Origin: Bacillus halotolerans
GTDB lineage: Bacteria; Bacillota; Bacilli; Bacillales; Bacillaceae
Reading direction: 5' to 3'
NCBI RefSeq assembly: GCF_001517105.1
Contig: NZ_LPVF01000002.1
Coordinates: forward strand, 1-55,557
Length of the DNA: 55,557 nt
The translations under genes and the position numbers were made by a program. How positions within the stretch are numbered: position 1 is the first letter of the stretch; each line of letters starts with the position of its first letter. Under the pieces are notes generated by a model. That model made no database searches. It was not told the origin of the DNA and was given only the letters and a program-made list of their open reading frames with translations. Positions 39,654 through 50,454 of the stretch are shown one piece after another.

Positions 39654-41066
39654 GTGAACAGTGTCAAAGATTTTTTTATCAAACACAATCTTACGTTAAA
39701 AGGGGCGACAATTATTGTAGGCGTTTCCGGCGGTCCGGATTCGATGGCTCTCCTTCACGCGCTTCATGCGTTATACGGCCGTTCAGCCAATGTGATTGCG
39801 GCTCACGTAGACCACCGGTTCAGAGGGGCGCAATCTGAGGAAGACATGCGTTTTGTCCAAGCGTATTGTGAGGCTGAACACATCAAATGTGAAACGGCTC
39901 AAATCAATGTAACTGCGTATGCTGAGAAAAACGGTCTCAACAAGCAGGCAGCTGCCCGTGATTGCCGATATCAGTTTTTTAAGGAAGTGATGTCCAAGCA
40001 TCAAGCGGATTATCTTGCACTTGCTCATCATGGAGATGATCAGGTTGAAACAATGCTTATGAGGCTGGCCAAAGGCACACTCGGAGCTGGACTTGCCGGA
40101 ATGCAGCCGGTAAGACGGTTTGAAACGGGACAGATGATCAGACCATTTCTAGCCATTACAAAAGAAGAGATTCTTCATTATTGCCATGAAAACGCTTTGA
40201 GCTACCGGACGGACGAAAGCAACGCCAAAGATGATTACACTAGAAACAGATTCAGAAAAGCAGTGCTCCCTTTTTTGAAACAGGAATCACCGGATGTGCA
40301 TAAAAGGTTTCAGAAAGTAAGCGAAGCACTGACTGAAGATGAGCAATTCTTACAGTCATTAACGAAAGAAGAAATGAATAAAGTAATCACAAGCCAGTCT
40401 AAAATATCAGTTGAAATCAATTCCTCTCAATTGCTTGCCCTCCCGATGCCTTTGCAAAGAAGAGGAGTTCAACTAATATTAAACTATCTTTATGAAAACG
40501 TTCCATCATCCTTTTCAGCTCATCATATTCAGCAGTTTTTGGATTGGGCGGATAAGGGCGGTCCTTCAGGAGTACTGGACTTTCCGAAAGGACTGAAGGT
40601 GGTCAAATCATATCAGACATGTTTGTTTACATTTGAACAATGGCAGTGCAAAAAGGTTCCCTTTGAATATCAAATAAGCGGAGCTGCCGATGAGACGGCA
40701 GTGCTCCCAAACGGATTTCTGATAGAGGCAAAGCGAAACGCGGAACCTCTTGAAGGACATGGGAATTCTGTTTTTATTACAAGTCAAGATAAGGTGAGAT
40801 TTCCCTTGACGATCCGGACAAGAAAAGCCGGCGATCGGATAAAACTAAAAGGGATGAACGGCTCGAAAAAGGTAAAGGATATATTTATTGATAAGAAATT
40901 GCCTCTGCAAGAAAGAGACAACTGGCCGGTTGTGACGGATGCAAGCGGTGAAATTATCTGGATACCGGGCTTGAAAAAATCCATTTTTGAAGATCTTGTG
41001 ATTCCAAACAGTGACCGCATTGTATTACAATATAGACAGCATGAAAAGTGTAGGGGGCAAGCATAA
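39654..41066 (+). CDS. tilS: tRNA-Ile lysidine synthetase TilS
   Basis: Converts C34 of tRNA-Ile(CAU) to lysidine so that it reads AUA; essential. 470 residues: N-type ATP pyrophosphatase with SGGPDS at 25-30 (PP-loop), then the TilS substrate-binding domain and the C-terminal domain. The GTG at 39654 has TGAGGAGG just before it and fits the family; ATG 39612 lacks such a site. hprT follows two bases after its stop; the two products are reported to act together as regulators of ftsH. Confidence 0.95.
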   Translation: MNSVKDFFIKHNLTLKGATIIVGVSGGPDSMALLHALHALYGRSANVIAAHVDHRFRGAQSEEDMRFVQAYCEAEHIKCETAQINVTAYAEKNGLNKQAAARDCRYQFFKEVMSKHQADYLALAHHGDDQVETMLMRLAKGTLGAGLAGMQPVRRFETGQMIRPFLAITKEEILHYCHENALSYRTDESNAKDDYTRNRFRKAVLPFLKQESPDVHKRFQKVSEALTEDEQFLQSLTKEEMNKVITSQSKISVEINSSQLLALPMPLQRRGVQLILNYLYENVPSSFSAHHIQQFLDWADKGGPSGVLDFPKGLKVVKSYQTCLFTFEQWQCKKVPFEYQISGAADETAVLPNGFLIEAKRNAEPLEGHGNSVFITSQDKVRFPLTIRTRKAGDRIKLKGMNGSKKVKDIFIDKKLPLQERDNWPVVTDASGEIIWIPGLKKSIFEDLVIPNSDRIVLQYRQHEKCRGQA

Positions 41067-41068
41067 TC

Positions 41069-41611
41069 ATGATGAAACATGATATTGAAACAGTTCTGAT
41101 CTCAGAGGAAGAGATACAAGAGAAAGTAAAAGAGTTAGGTGCAGACTTAACAAGTGAGTATCAAGATAAATTTCCGTTGGCAATCGGTGTGTTAAAAGGA
41201 GCTCTTCCTTTTATGGCGGATCTTATCAAGCATATTGATACATATTTGGAAATGGATTTCATGGATGTATCAAGCTACGGAAAATCTACGGTTTCATCTG
41301 GAGAAGTAAAAATCATTAAAGATTTGGATACATCTGTAGAGGGCCGGGACATCTTAATTATTGAAGATATCATCGACAGTGGGTTAACCTTAAGTTATCT
41401 AGTAGAGCTCTTCCGATACCGTAAAGCAAAATCAATTAAGATTGTTACCCTTTTGGATAAACCAAGCGGAAGAAAAGCGGACATTAAAGCAGACTTCGTA
41501 GGCTTTAAAGTTCCTGACGCGTTTGTAGTGGGTTACGGACTTGATTATGCTGAGCGCTATCGCAATCTGCCTTATATCGGAGTGTTAAAACCGGCAGTTT
41601 ATGAAAGCTGA
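41069..41611 (+). CDS. hprT: Hypoxanthine-guanine phosphoribosyltransferase
   Basis: Salvages hypoxanthine and guanine to IMP and GMP with PRPP. 180 residues, full length. The PRPP loop [11 protein letters not shown] is at about residues 97-107, and VSSYG near 70 is the flexible-loop motif. Starts with two Met codons (41069, 41072) right after tilS, so coupling is likely; ftsH begins 97 bases downstream with its own promoter. Confidence 0.97.
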   Translation: MMKHDIETVLISEEEIQEKVKELGADLTSEYQDKFPLAIGVLKGALPFMADLIKHIDTYLEMDFMDVSSYGKSTVSSGEVKIIKDLDTSVEGRDILIIEDIIDSGLTLSYLVELFRYRKAKSIKIVTLLDKPSGRKADIKADFVGFKVPDAFVVGYGLDYAERYRNLPYIGVLKPAVYES

Positions 41612-41641
41612 TCGGCAGCCTGCTTCCGAGATGGTTATTGG

Positions 41642-41671
41642 TTGTATTGGAATGATTTTCTATGGTACTAT
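41642..41671 (+). promoter_or_regulatory. Sigma-A promoter of ftsH
   Basis: TTGTAT at 41642-41647, 18-base spacer, TACTAT at 41666-41671. Confidence 0.6.
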
Positions 41672-41708
41672 TGAACATAGTTGTGCTTACTGTGGGAGGA
41701 GGTAAGGA

Positions 41709-43625
41709 ATGAATCGGGTCTTCCGTAATACCATTTTTTATTTACTTATTTTATTAGTAGTAATCGGGGTTGTGAGCTACTTCCAGACCTCAAATCCGAA
41801 AACAGAAAATATGTCGTACAGCACGTTCATCAAAAACCTGGATGACGGGAAAGTTGATAGCGTGTCGGTTCAGCCTGTCAGAGGTGTTTATGAGGTAAAG
41901 GGACAGCTGAAAAATTACGACAAGGATCAATACTTTTTGACTCATGTTCCTGAAGGAAAGGGAGCAGACCAGATCTTTAATGCTATAAAAAAGACAGATG
42001 TAAAGGTTGATCCCGCTCAAGAAACAAGCGGATGGGTGACGTTCCTGACGACCATCATCCCATTTGTCATTATCTTTATTCTGTTCTTCTTCCTGCTCAA
42101 TCAAGCTCAAGGCGGCGGCAGCCGTGTCATGAACTTTGGTAAGAGTAAGGCGAAGCTATATACAGAGGAAAAGAAACGCGCCAAATTCAAAGACGTTGCA
42201 GGGGCAGACGAGGAGAAACAAGAACTTGTGGAAGTTGTTGAATTTCTGAAAGATCCCCGCAAGTTTGCCGAGCTTGGCGCAAGAATCCCTAAAGGTGTGC
42301 TTTTAGTCGGACCTCCGGGTACCGGTAAAACACTTCTTGCAAGAGCATCAGCCGGTGAAGCCGGTGTACCTTTCTTCAGCATCAGCGGATCTGATTTCGT
42401 TGAAATGTTTGTAGGTGTCGGTGCTTCCCGTGTGCGTGACTTGTTCGAAAACGCGAAAAAGAATGCGCCGTGTTTGATCTTCATTGATGAAATTGACGCA
42501 GTCGGACGCCAGCGTGGAGCGGGTCTCGGCGGCGGACACGATGAACGTGAACAGACGCTCAACCAATTGCTTGTTGAAATGGACGGATTCAGTGCCAATG
42601 AAGGAATTATCATCATTGCCGCAACGAACCGTGCGGACATCTTGGACCCAGCCTTACTTCGTCCGGGACGTTTTGACCGTCAAATCACAGTGGACCGCCC
42701 AGATGTAATTGGACGTGAAGCTGTATTGAAAGTCCATGCGAGAAACAAACCGCTGGATGAAACGGTAAACCTGAAATCGATTGCCATGAGAACACCTGGT
42801 TTCTCAGGCGCTGACTTAGAAAACCTATTGAATGAAGCTGCTCTTGTGGCGGCTCGTCAAAACAAGAAAAAAATCGATGCTCGCGACATTGATGAAGCTA
42901 CGGACCGTGTTATTGCCGGACCAGCTAAGAAAAGCCGCGTCATCTCCAAGAAAGAACGCAATATCGTGGCATATCACGAAGGCGGACACACCGTTATCGG
43001 ACTCGTTTTAGATGAGGCTGATATGGTTCATAAAGTAACGATTGTTCCTCGGGGCCAGGCTGGCGGTTATGCAGTTATGCTACCAAGAGAAGACCGTTAC
43101 TTCCAGACAAAGCCGGAGCTGCTTGATAAAATTGTCGGTCTCTTGGGCGGACGTGTTGCTGAAGAAATTATCTTTGGTGAAGTCAGCACAGGAGCGCACA
43201 ATGACTTCCAGCGTGCGACAAATATTGCAAGACGAATGGTTACAGAATTCGGTATGTCAGAAAAACTGGGACCGCTGCAATTTGGACAGTCTCAGGGTGG
43301 CCAGGTATTCTTAGGCCGTGATTTCAACAACGAACAAAACTACAGTGATCAAATTGCCTACGAAATTGATCAGGAAATTCAGCGCATTATCAAAGAGTGT
43401 TACGAGCGTGCGAAAACAATCCTGACAGAAAATCGTGACAAGCTTGAATTGATTGCTCAGACGCTTCTGGAAGTTGAAACACTGGATGCTGAACAAATCA
43501 AACACCTTGTCGATCACGGAACATTGCCTGAGCGTAAGTTCTCTGATGATGAGAAGAACGATGATGTCAAAGTAAACATTCTGTCAAAAACAGAAGACGA
43601 AAAGAAAGACGATACGAAAGAGTAA
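41709..43625 (+). CDS. ftsH: ATP-dependent membrane zinc metalloprotease FtsH
   Basis: A hexameric AAA protease that degrades membrane and regulatory proteins (SpoVM, Spo0E among them). 638 residues: membrane segments at about 8-25 and 113-131 flank an external domain; Walker A GPPGTGKT at 201-208, Walker B FIDEIDAV near 258, second region of homology with RPGRFDR, and the zinc site HEGGH at 423-427. The C-terminus is charged and disordered. GGAGGAGGTAAGG precedes the ATG. Confidence 0.98.
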   Translation: MNRVFRNTIFYLLILLVVIGVVSYFQTSNPKTENMSYSTFIKNLDDGKVDSVSVQPVRGVYEVKGQLKNYDKDQYFLTHVPEGKGADQIFNAIKKTDVKVDPAQETSGWVTFLTTIIPFVIIFILFFFLLNQAQGGGSRVMNFGKSKAKLYTEEKKRAKFKDVAGADEEKQELVEVVEFLKDPRKFAELGARIPKGVLLVGPPGTGKTLLARASAGEAGVPFFSISGSDFVEMFVGVGASRVRDLFENAKKNAPCLIFIDEIDAVGRQRGAGLGGGHDEREQTLNQLLVEMDGFSANEGIIIIAATNRADILDPALLRPGRFDRQITVDRPDVIGREAVLKVHARNKPLDETVNLKSIAMRTPGFSGADLENLLNEAALVAARQNKKKIDARDIDEATDRVIAGPAKKSRVISKKERNIVAYHEGGHTVIGLVLDEADMVHKVTIVPRGQAGGYAVMLPREDRYFQTKPELLDKIVGLLGGRVAEEIIFGEVSTGAHNDFQRATNIARRMVTEFGMSEKLGPLQFGQSQGGQVFLGRDFNNEQNYSDQIAYEIDQEIQRIIKECYERAKTILTENRDKLELIAQTLLEVETLDAEQIKHLVDHGTLPERKFSDDEKNDDVKVNILSKTEDEKKDDTKE

Positions 43626-43636
43626 CGCTTTCTGAT

Positions 43637-43669
43637 AAAAACTGCCGGCTGACGCTGGCAGTTTTTTTA
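43637..43669 (+). terminator. Terminator of ftsH
   Basis: AAAACTGCC / GGCAGTTTT stem, 11-base loop, then T-run. Confidence 0.88.
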
Positions 43670-43813
43670 TGTGAATCCCGCCTCTGCTGCCGCCTTTTCA
43701 ATCATCCAATTATGGTATCGATTTGTTTACAAATGAGCCGCCGATCGTGTATGGTATTGTAGAATGTTTGTAAAAGTAATGATAGAGAAACTATTCAAAA
43801 GTGGTGATAGAGG

Positions 43814-44590
43814 TTGTTACTTGTTATTGATGTGGGGAACACCAATACTGTACTTGGTGTATATCATGATGGTGAATTAGAATATCACTGGCGTATAGAA
43901 ACAAGCAGGCATAAAACAGAAGATGAGTTTGGGATGATTCTGCGCTCTTTATTTGATCATTCAGGTCTCATGTTTGAACAAATAGAAGGCATTATTATTT
44001 CTTCAGTTGTGCCGCCAATCATGTTTGCGTTAGAGAGAATGTGCACAAAATACTTTCATATCGAACCGCAAATTGTCGGTCCCGGTATGAAAACCGGTTT
44101 AAATATAAAGTACGACAATCCGAAAGAAGTAGGCGCTGACAGAATCGTAAATGCTGTTGCGGCCATTCACTTGTACGGCAATCCTTTGATTGTTGTTGAT
44201 TTCGGTACAGCCACAACGTACTGTTATATCGATGAAAACAAACAATATATGGGCGGAGCGATTGCGCCTGGAATTACAATTTCGACTGAGGCGCTGTACT
44301 CGCGTGCGGCAAAGCTTCCGCGTATTGAAATCGCCCGGCCTGACAATATTATCGGAAAAAGCACTGTAAGCGCGATGCAATCAGGAATTTTATTTGGCTA
44401 TGTCGGCCAAGTGGAAGGAATCGTAAAACGCATGAAATGGCAGGCAAAACAAGAACCGAAAGTCATTGCGACAGGCGGTCTTGCGCCATTAATCGCAAAC
44501 GAATCAGATTGTATAGACATCGTTGATCCATTCTTAACCCTAAAAGGGCTGGAATTGATTTATGAACGAAACCGCGTGGGAAGTGTATAG
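43814..44590 (+). CDS. coaX: Type III pantothenate kinase CoaX
   Basis: First step of coenzyme A synthesis. 258 residues of the ASKHA superfamily: phosphate-binding [10 protein letters not shown] at residues 6-15, [11 protein letters not shown] near 100, [13 protein letters not shown] near 130 and [11 protein letters not shown] near 150. The start is TTG at 43814; its ribosome binding site is weak (GTGGTGATAGAGG directly adjacent). hslO follows after 11 bases. Confidence 0.96.
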   Translation: MLLVIDVGNTNTVLGVYHDGELEYHWRIETSRHKTEDEFGMILRSLFDHSGLMFEQIEGIIISSVVPPIMFALERMCTKYFHIEPQIVGPGMKTGLNIKYDNPKEVGADRIVNAVAAIHLYGNPLIVVDFGTATTYCYIDENKQYMGGAIAPGITISTEALYSRAAKLPRIEIARPDNIIGKSTVSAMQSGILFGYVGQVEGIVKRMKWQAKQEPKVIATGGLAPLIANESDCIDIVDPFLTLKGLELIYERNRVGSV

Positions 44591-44601
44591 GAGGTTTTGC
44601 A

Positions 44602-45477
44602 ATGGATTATTTAGTAAAAGCGCTGGCGTATGACGGAAAAGTTCGCGCATATGCTGCAAAAACGACTGATATGGTGAATGAAGGACAGAGACGGCATGAT
44701 ACATGGCCGACAGCATCCGCTGCACTAGGCCGTACAATGACAGCTTCACTAATGCTTGGTTCTATGCTGAAAGGTGATGATAAGCTGACAGTGAAAGTGG
44801 AAGGCGGCGGGCCAATCGGCGCGATTGTTGCTGATGCGAATGCTAAAGGGGAAGTCAGGGCATATGTCTCAAACCCGCATGTTCATTTTGACTTGAATGA
44901 ACACGGCAAGCTGGATGTCAGACGAGCTGTTGGAACAGATGGAACATTAAGTGTTGTAAAAGATTTAGGGCTGCGCGAGTTCTTCACAGGGCAAGTAGAA
45001 ATCGTTTCCGGAGAACTGGGGGAAGATTTTACGTACTATCTTGTATCATCGGAGCAGGTTCCTTCTTCTGTAGGTGTCGGCGTGCTTGTTAACCCAGACA
45101 ACACCATTTTGGCGGCAGGAGGTTTCATTCTTCAGCTCCTTCCGGGAACAGATGATGAAACCATTACAAAAATTGAACAGCGTTTATCTGTAGTAGAACC
45201 TATTTCTAAACTGATTCAAAAAGGGCTTACACCGGAAGAGATTTTGGAAGAAGTCTTAGGAGAAAAGCCTGAGATTTTGGAAACCATGCCTGTTAAATTC
45301 CATTGCCCTTGTTCAAAAGAGCGTTTTGAAACAGCCGTTTTAGGACTAGGCAAAAAAGAAATTCAAGATATGATAGAAGAAGATGGACAAGCCGAAGCAG
45401 TATGCCATTTTTGTAATGAAAAGTACTTATTTACAAAAGAAGAGCTGGAGGAGCTTCGAGACCAAACGACCCGCTAA
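44602..45477 (+). CDS. hslO: Redox-regulated chaperone Hsp33
   Basis: A holdase activated by oxidation. 291 residues with the C-terminal zinc-binding redox switch: CPC near residue 235 and CHFC near 268, four cysteines that release zinc and form disulfides under oxidative stress. GEGEVRAYV-like [14 protein letters not shown] lies near residue 88. GGAGG precedes the ATG. The TAA stop lies in the left arm of its terminator. Confidence 0.96.
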   Translation: MDYLVKALAYDGKVRAYAAKTTDMVNEGQRRHDTWPTASAALGRTMTASLMLGSMLKGDDKLTVKVEGGGPIGAIVADANAKGEVRAYVSNPHVHFDLNEHGKLDVRRAVGTDGTLSVVKDLGLREFFTGQVEIVSGELGEDFTYYLVSSEQVPSSVGVGVLVNPDNTILAAGGFILQLLPGTDDETITKIEQRLSVVEPISKLIQKGLTPEEILEEVLGEKPEILETMPVKFHCPCSKERFETAVLGLGKKEIQDMIEEDGQAEAVCHFCNEKYLFTKEELEELRDQTTR

Positions 45478-45496
45478 GCTCTTTAGCGGGTTTTTT
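45469..45496 (+). terminator. Terminator of coaX-hslO
   Basis: CCCGCTAA / TTAGCGGG stem with a 5-base loop, then TTTTTT; the left arm contains the hslO stop codon. Confidence 0.9.
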
Positions 45497-45525
45497 GAAT
45501 TTAAGAAAAGGGGCTGACAGTAAAT

Positions 45526-46419
45526 TTGAAATCAAGAACAATCTGGACAATCATTTGGGGCGCGCTGCTGGTATGCTGTATCGCAGTGGCATATACACTG
45601 ACGAAATCTCAAGCCAGTGCTTCTCCGTCCAACGAGTCCATTGCTACTATTGGAGGCAAAAGCGTCACAAGAGAAGAATGGCTGAAGGAAATGGAAGATG
45701 AATACGGAAAATCAACACTTGAAGATATGATCAATGTCCGAGTGGTAGAGCAGCTTGCCAAAAAGAACAATCTCAAAGTATCTAAAAGCGAAATTGATCG
45801 GGAATTTCTGCTGATTAAGGCGGTGAATAATTCATTTTACGAAGACGAGCATACAACTGAAAAAGAGTGGAAAGACCAAATTCGCTATAATATTCTTCTT
45901 GAGGAATTATTAACAAAGGATATTGATATTTCAAAGACAGAAATGAAATCATTTTATAATCAAAATAAAGAACTGTATCAGTTTGATGATTCGTATCGTA
46001 TTCGGCATATTGTTGTAAAGGATGAAGAGGAAGCCAAACAAGTTTTAAAAGAGCTTGAAGGCGGCTCGAGCTTTGAAGCTGTTGCGGCGGAACGGTCCAC
46101 AGACAGGTATACGTCACCGTACGGGGGAGATTTAGGGTTTGTCACCGAGGCATCAGACAACATTCCGTCATCATACATTGAAGAAGCAAAGACACTAAAA
46201 CAAGATGAATGGTCAAACGAACCGATAAAGGTAAACAACGGTTATGCAATTATACAACTGAAAGAAAAGTTAAATGCGAGAACGTTCTCATATGATGAAG
46301 TAAAGAATCAGATTAAACGCCAGATCGCAATGGATCAGTTAGGTGATAAAGCAACTGTAAAATCACTTTGGAAAGAAGCTGACGTGTCTTGGTTCTATGG
46401 GGAAAAAAGTACTAAATGA
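45526..46419 (+). CDS. yacD: YacD, parvulin-type peptidyl-prolyl isomerase, PrsA-like
   Basis: 297 residues: an N-terminal membrane or signal segment (about 7-25), a SurA-like N-terminal region, and a parvulin domain at about 155-245 (IRHIVVKDEEEAK, GGSSFEAVAAERSTD, YGGDLGFV). It resembles PrsA, the extracytoplasmic foldase, but I see no clear lipobox, so it is more likely a membrane-anchored protein than a lipoprotein. The TTG start at 45526 follows AAAAGGGG. Role unknown; folding of secreted proteins is the reasonable inference. Confidence 0.9.
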   Translation: MKSRTIWTIIWGALLVCCIAVAYTLTKSQASASPSNESIATIGGKSVTREEWLKEMEDEYGKSTLEDMINVRVVEQLAKKNNLKVSKSEIDREFLLIKAVNNSFYEDEHTTEKEWKDQIRYNILLEELLTKDIDISKTEMKSFYNQNKELYQFDDSYRIRHIVVKDEEEAKQVLKELEGGSSFEAVAAERSTDRYTSPYGGDLGFVTEASDNIPSSYIEEAKTLKQDEWSNEPIKVNNGYAIIQLKEKLNARTFSYDEVKNQIKRQIAMDQLGDKATVKSLWKEADVSWFYGEKSTK

Positions 46420-46448
46420 TTGACAAAAAATTTTGAAATTGATAGATT
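46420..46448 (+). promoter_or_regulatory. Promoter of cysK
   Basis: TTGACA at 46420-46425, 17-base spacer, TAGATT at 46443-46448. The stretch 46459-46485 (ATACCAATACAAATAG then TCGGAAAT) partly resembles the CymR operator of sulfur genes; cysK is a CymR target in B. subtilis. Confidence 0.6.
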
Positions 46449-46494
46449 ATATACATAATACCAATACAAATAGTCGGAAATTGAGGTGTCGAGA

Positions 46495-47421
46495 ATGGTA
46501 CGTGTAGCAAACTCCATTACTGAATTAATTGGGAATACGCCAATCGTTAAATTAAATCGCCTTGTTGATGAAAACAGTGCGGATGTATATTTGAAGCTTG
46601 AATACATGAACCCTGGAAGCAGTGTAAAAGACCGTATCGGTTTAGCGATGATTGAAGCGGCTGAAAAAGAAGGGAAATTAAAAGCTGGCGATACAATCAT
46701 TGAACCGACAAGCGGAAATACAGGAATCGGGCTTGCAATGGTTGCTGCGGCTAAAGGTTTAAAAGCGATTTTGGTTATGCCTGACACCATGAGCATGGAG
46801 CGCCGCAACCTTCTGCGCGCATATGGTGCTGAGCTTGTGCTGACTCCGGGTGCGGAAGGCATGAAAGGCGCCATTAAGAAAGCGGAAGAGCTTGCTGAAA
46901 AACACGGATACTTCGTGCCGCAGCAGTTTAACAATCCATCGAACCCTGAAATCCATCGCCAAACAACAGGTAAAGAAATCGTTGAGCAATTCGGTGATGA
47001 CCAGCTTGATGCATTTGTAGCCGGAATCGGAACAGGCGGAACGATTACAGGAGCGGGTGAAGTCCTGAAGGAAGCATATCCTTCCGTCAAAATCTACGCT
47101 GTTGAACCGTCAGATTCCCCAGTGCTTTCAGGAGGAAAACCAGGCCCTCACAAAATTCAGGGAATCGGAGCTGGCTTTGTGCCCGACATCTTAAACACTG
47201 AAGTATACGATGAAATTTTCCCTGTGAAGAATGAAGAAGCATTTGAATATGCACGCAGAGCTGCACGTGAAGAAGGAATTCTCGGAGGCATCTCATCAGG
47301 TGCGGCCATTTATGCTGCTATTCAAGTAGCGAAAAAACTCGGAAAGGGCAAAAAAGTATTGGCTATCATTCCGAGTAACGGCGAACGTTATTTGAGTACG
47401 CCGCTGTATCAATTCGATTAA
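46495..47421 (+). CDS. cysK: Cysteine synthase (O-acetylserine sulfhydrylase)
   Basis: Makes cysteine from O-acetylserine and sulfide. 308 residues, fold-type II PLP enzyme: the cofactor lysine K45 is in [10 protein letters not shown], the substrate loop TSGNTGIG near 70, and the phosphate-binding GTGGTITG near 180. In B. subtilis its complex with CymR controls the sulfur regulon. ATG 46495 is preferred; it follows TTGAGGTG. Own promoter and terminator. Confidence 0.97.
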   Translation: MVRVANSITELIGNTPIVKLNRLVDENSADVYLKLEYMNPGSSVKDRIGLAMIEAAEKEGKLKAGDTIIEPTSGNTGIGLAMVAAAKGLKAILVMPDTMSMERRNLLRAYGAELVLTPGAEGMKGAIKKAEELAEKHGYFVPQQFNNPSNPEIHRQTTGKEIVEQFGDDQLDAFVAGIGTGGTITGAGEVLKEAYPSVKIYAVEPSDSPVLSGGKPGPHKIQGIGAGFVPDILNTEVYDEIFPVKNEEAFEYARRAAREEGILGGISSGAAIYAAIQVAKKLGKGKKVLAIIPSNGERYLSTPLYQFD

Positions 47422-47429
47422 AAAGCTCG

Positions 47430-47460
47430 AAAAAACTCCCGGTGCCCGGGAGTTTTTTTA
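47430..47460 (+). terminator. Terminator of cysK
   Basis: AAAAACTCCCGG / CCGGGAGTTTTT stem with a four-base loop and T-run. Confidence 0.95.
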
Positions 47461-47584
47461 TTTGAGCATCAAATATGCCGTGTGCGCGACGAATCTTATC
47501 CTTGGAAGAGAAATTCACTTTTTTCACTCATGATATTGCTTTACAATAAAAAAAGCAGAAAAAGAAAACAGAGGAATGATATAA

Positions 47585-48994
47585 ATGGCACAACGCAGAC
47601 CGGCAGGCAGAAAAGTACCTTTTCAAAAAGATTCATTCTTGCAACAATATGAGAAACTTTCACAATCCAGAAAACAGCACGTGCTTCTTGAAAGTGCAAG
47701 AGGCGGCAGATACAGTATAGCCGGTCTTGATCCAATTGCGGCTGTCAAGGGAAAAGACGGAATTACAACCATTAAGCATGGGGATGAGACACTGTTTAAA
47801 GAGGGTGACCCATTACGCGCTTTCCACAGTTGGTTTAAAACGCTGGAAACCGAAACGGATGAAGAACTGCCTGATTTTCAAGGGGGAGCAATCGGTTTTC
47901 TTAGCTATGATTACGCACGCTACATTGAAAATTTTAAAATGCTCTCATTAGATGACCTGGAGACACCTGATATCTATTTTCTTGTCTTTGATGATATAGC
48001 CGTCTATGACCATGAAGAACAGGCTCTTTGGCTGGTCACTCATGTGAATGATGAGAACGAATCAGCGGACGAAAAGCTGTCCCAGCTCGAACATATGTGG
48101 CTGTCTGAGCTTCCCGGTGAGCCGTTACAAGAGATGACATATACAGCTGACGGTTCCTTTGCAGCGCCTTTTACTGAAGAAGGCTTTTCTCAGGCTGTAG
48201 AGAAAATCAAGCAATACATTGCCAGCGGAGATGTTTTTCAAGTCAATCTATCGATCAGGCAGTCGCAGTCGCTGTCTGCTCACCCGTATGAGATCTACAA
48301 AAAGCTGAGAGAAGTGAATCCTTCTCCATATATGGCATATTTAGAAACACCAGATTTCCAAATTATTTGCGGATCTCCTGAACTTCTTGTCAGCAAAAAG
48401 GGCAAACTATTAGAGACTAGACCGATTGCTGGCACTCGTTCCAGAGGAAAAACGGATGAGGAAGACGAAACGCTCGCAAATGAATTAATCCATAATGAAA
48501 AAGAACGCGCTGAGCATGTCATGCTAGTTGATCTAGAACGAAATGATCTGGGCAGAGTTTCCCGTTACGGATCAGTGCGGGTTAATGAATTCATGGCAAT
48601 TGAAAAATACTCCCACGTCATGCACATTGTGTCTAATGTCCAAGGTGAACTGCAGGATGGATACGACGCTGTAGATATTATTCATGCTGTATTTCCAGGA
48701 GGAACGATTACAGGTGCTCCTAAAGTAAGGACAATGGAAATTATAGAAGAACTTGAGCCGACACGCCGTGGGCTTTATACTGGATCTATAGGGTGGTTTG
48801 GGTATAATCAGGATCTTCAATTTAATATCGTGATCCGAACCATTTATGCAGCCGGAGGGCAGGCGTTTATGCAATCCGGGGCAGGAGTTGTGATTGATTC
48901 TGTTCCTAAGCATGAATACAGAGAATCATTCAAAAAAGCTTTTGCGATGCAAAAGGCGTTAGAGCTGAGCGAAGTAGAGACAAAAATTAGATGA
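47585..48994 (+). CDS. pabB: Aminodeoxychorismate synthase component I
   Basis: Converts chorismate to 4-amino-4-deoxychorismate with ammonia from PabA, for folate. 469 residues of the chorismate-binding family: [12 protein letters not shown] near 215, [10 protein letters not shown] near 280, [19 protein letters not shown] near 303 and GGTITGAPK near 377. First gene of the folate operon. No clear promoter; TACAAT at 47542-47547 may be a -10. Confidence 0.96.
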   Translation: MAQRRPAGRKVPFQKDSFLQQYEKLSQSRKQHVLLESARGGRYSIAGLDPIAAVKGKDGITTIKHGDETLFKEGDPLRAFHSWFKTLETETDEELPDFQGGAIGFLSYDYARYIENFKMLSLDDLETPDIYFLVFDDIAVYDHEEQALWLVTHVNDENESADEKLSQLEHMWLSELPGEPLQEMTYTADGSFAAPFTEEGFSQAVEKIKQYIASGDVFQVNLSIRQSQSLSAHPYEIYKKLREVNPSPYMAYLETPDFQIICGSPELLVSKKGKLLETRPIAGTRSRGKTDEEDETLANELIHNEKERAEHVMLVDLERNDLGRVSRYGSVRVNEFMAIEKYSHVMHIVSNVQGELQDGYDAVDIIHAVFPGGTITGAPKVRTMEIIEELEPTRRGLYTGSIGWFGYNQDLQFNIVIRTIYAAGGQAFMQSGAGVVIDSVPKHEYRESFKKAFAMQKALELSEVETKIR

Positions 48995-49005
48995 GGTGAG
49001 CGGAG
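48962..49005 (+). promoter_or_regulatory. Probable TRAP (MtrB) binding site over the pabA ribosome binding site
   Basis: GAG/TAG triplets at 48962, 48967, 48975, 48988, 48993, 48998 and 49003; the last four have an exact 5-base period and cover the ribosome binding site of pabA. In B. subtilis tryptophan-bound TRAP blocks translation of this gene (trpG) at such a site. Confidence 0.75.
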
Positions 49006-49007
49006 AA

Positions 49008-49592
49008 ATGATTTTAATGATTGATAACTATGATTCTTTCACGTACAACTTAGTACAGTATTTGGGCGAGCTTGGAGAAGAGCTGATTGTAAAACGCAAT
49101 GACGATATCACAATAGAGCAAATTGAAGAGCTGTCACCGGATTTCTTAATGATTTCACCCGGACCGTGCAGTCCTGATGAAGCTGGAATCAGCCTTGAAG
49201 CAATTAAATACTTCGCAGGCAAAATTCCCGTTTTTGGCGTGTGTCTCGGACATCAGTCTATCGCACAGGTGTTTGGCGGAGACGTGGTCAGAGCAGAGCG
49301 GCTGATGCATGGAAAAACCTCAGAAATCGAGCATGACGGCAAGACGATCTTTAAAGGTTTGCAAAACCCGCTTGTGGCGACACGATACCACTCGCTGATC
49401 GTAAAACCTGATACGCTGCCAAACTGTTTCACAGTAACCGCACAAACGAAAGAAGGAGAAATCATGGCTATTCGGCACAATGATCTTCCGATAGAAGGCG
49501 TTCAATTTCATCCAGAGTCTATTATGACTTCCTTTGGAAAAGAAATGCTCAGAAATTTTATTGAAACGTACCGCAAGGATGTCATTGCGTGA
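49008..49592 (+). CDS. pabA: Glutamine amidotransferase PabA/TrpG
   Basis: Class I glutamine amidotransferase that gives ammonia to both PabB and anthranilate synthase TrpE. 194 residues: oxyanion region [11 protein letters not shown] near 50, nucleophile C79 in GVCLGHQS, and the His-Glu pair in VQFHPESI near 170. ATG 49008; the GAG repeats in front suggest TRAP control so that tryptophan lowers its translation. The TGA overlaps the ATG of pabC by one base. Confidence 0.97.
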   Translation: MILMIDNYDSFTYNLVQYLGELGEELIVKRNDDITIEQIEELSPDFLMISPGPCSPDEAGISLEAIKYFAGKIPVFGVCLGHQSIAQVFGGDVVRAERLMHGKTSEIEHDGKTIFKGLQNPLVATRYHSLIVKPDTLPNCFTVTAQTKEGEIMAIRHNDLPIEGVQFHPESIMTSFGKEMLRNFIETYRKDVIA

Positions 49593-50440
49593 TGATATAT
49601 GTAAACGGCCGGTTTATAGAGGAGAAAGATGCAGTTCTTTCTCCTTTTGACCATGGTTTTTTATATGGGATCGGTGTGTTTGAGACCTTCAGGCTTTATG
49701 AAGGCCGGCCGTTCCTGCTTGATTGGCATATAGAACGGCTTGAACGCGCACTTAAGGATCTGCAAATCGAATACACTGTGACAAAGCAAGAGATGATTGA
49801 AATGCTGGACAAGCTGCTCGGGCTGAATGATATCAAAGACGGCAATGCCCGCGTCAGGCTGAACATATCAGCCGGCATCAGCGATAAAGGCTTCGCTGCT
49901 CAAACTTACGATAACCCGACTGTTTTATGTTTTGTTAATCAGCTAAAACCAGAAAGTCTTCCTTTGCAAAAGGAAGGAAAGGTGTTATCGATACGGAGAA
50001 ACACACCGGAGGGGCCGTTCCGGTTAAAATCACATCATTATTTAAATAATATGTATGCGAAACGGGAGATCGGAAATGATCCGCGGTTTGAAGGGATCTT
50101 TTTAACGGAGGATTGCGCTGTAGCAGAGGGCATCATTTCAAATGTCTTCTGGAGAAAAGGCGGCACTATCTTTACACCATCACTTGATACCGGAATTCTT
50201 GACGGCGTCACGAGACGTTTTGTCATGGAGAACGCAAAGAAAATAGGGATGGATGTCAAAACAGGCCGGTACCAGCTTGAAGCCCTTTTGACGGCAGATG
50301 AAGCATGGATGACCAACTCGGTTCTTGAGATCATTCCGTTTTCTAAAATAGAAGAAGTGAACTATCCGGGCCGAAACGGAGAAATAACTTCCGCTTTACA
50401 AACGCTATACCACCAAGAAATAAAGAACATGAATTCATGA
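49592..50440 (+). CDS. pabC: Aminodeoxychorismate lyase
   Basis: Splits aminodeoxychorismate to p-aminobenzoate and pyruvate. 282 residues, fold-type IV PLP enzyme: FDHGFLYGIGVFET near 19-32, the cofactor lysine in RLKSHHYLNN near residue 142, and EGIISNVFW near 175. ATG 49592 overlaps the pabA stop (TGATG); a GTG one codon earlier is less likely. As I remember it, the strain 168 protein is about ten residues longer at the C-terminus. Confidence 0.95.
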   Translation: MIYVNGRFIEEKDAVLSPFDHGFLYGIGVFETFRLYEGRPFLLDWHIERLERALKDLQIEYTVTKQEMIEMLDKLLGLNDIKDGNARVRLNISAGISDKGFAAQTYDNPTVLCFVNQLKPESLPLQKEGKVLSIRRNTPEGPFRLKSHHYLNNMYAKREIGNDPRFEGIFLTEDCAVAEGIISNVFWRKGGTIFTPSLDTGILDGVTRRFVMENAKKIGMDVKTGRYQLEALLTADEAWMTNSVLEIIPFSKIEEVNYPGRNGEITSALQTLYHQEIKNMNS

Positions 50441-50454
50441 CAGGGAGGAAGAGA

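Noticed and set aside
42107..42640. 177-codon open frame on the - strand opposite ftsH
   Set aside because: Shadow of the conserved FtsH AAA domain; no start signal and no recognisable protein.
46395..47090. 231-codon open frame on the - strand opposite cysK
   Set aside because: It is antisense to a clear cysK in a codon-biased gene, has no ribosome binding site and its translation is low-complexity Ser/Pro/Phe-rich.
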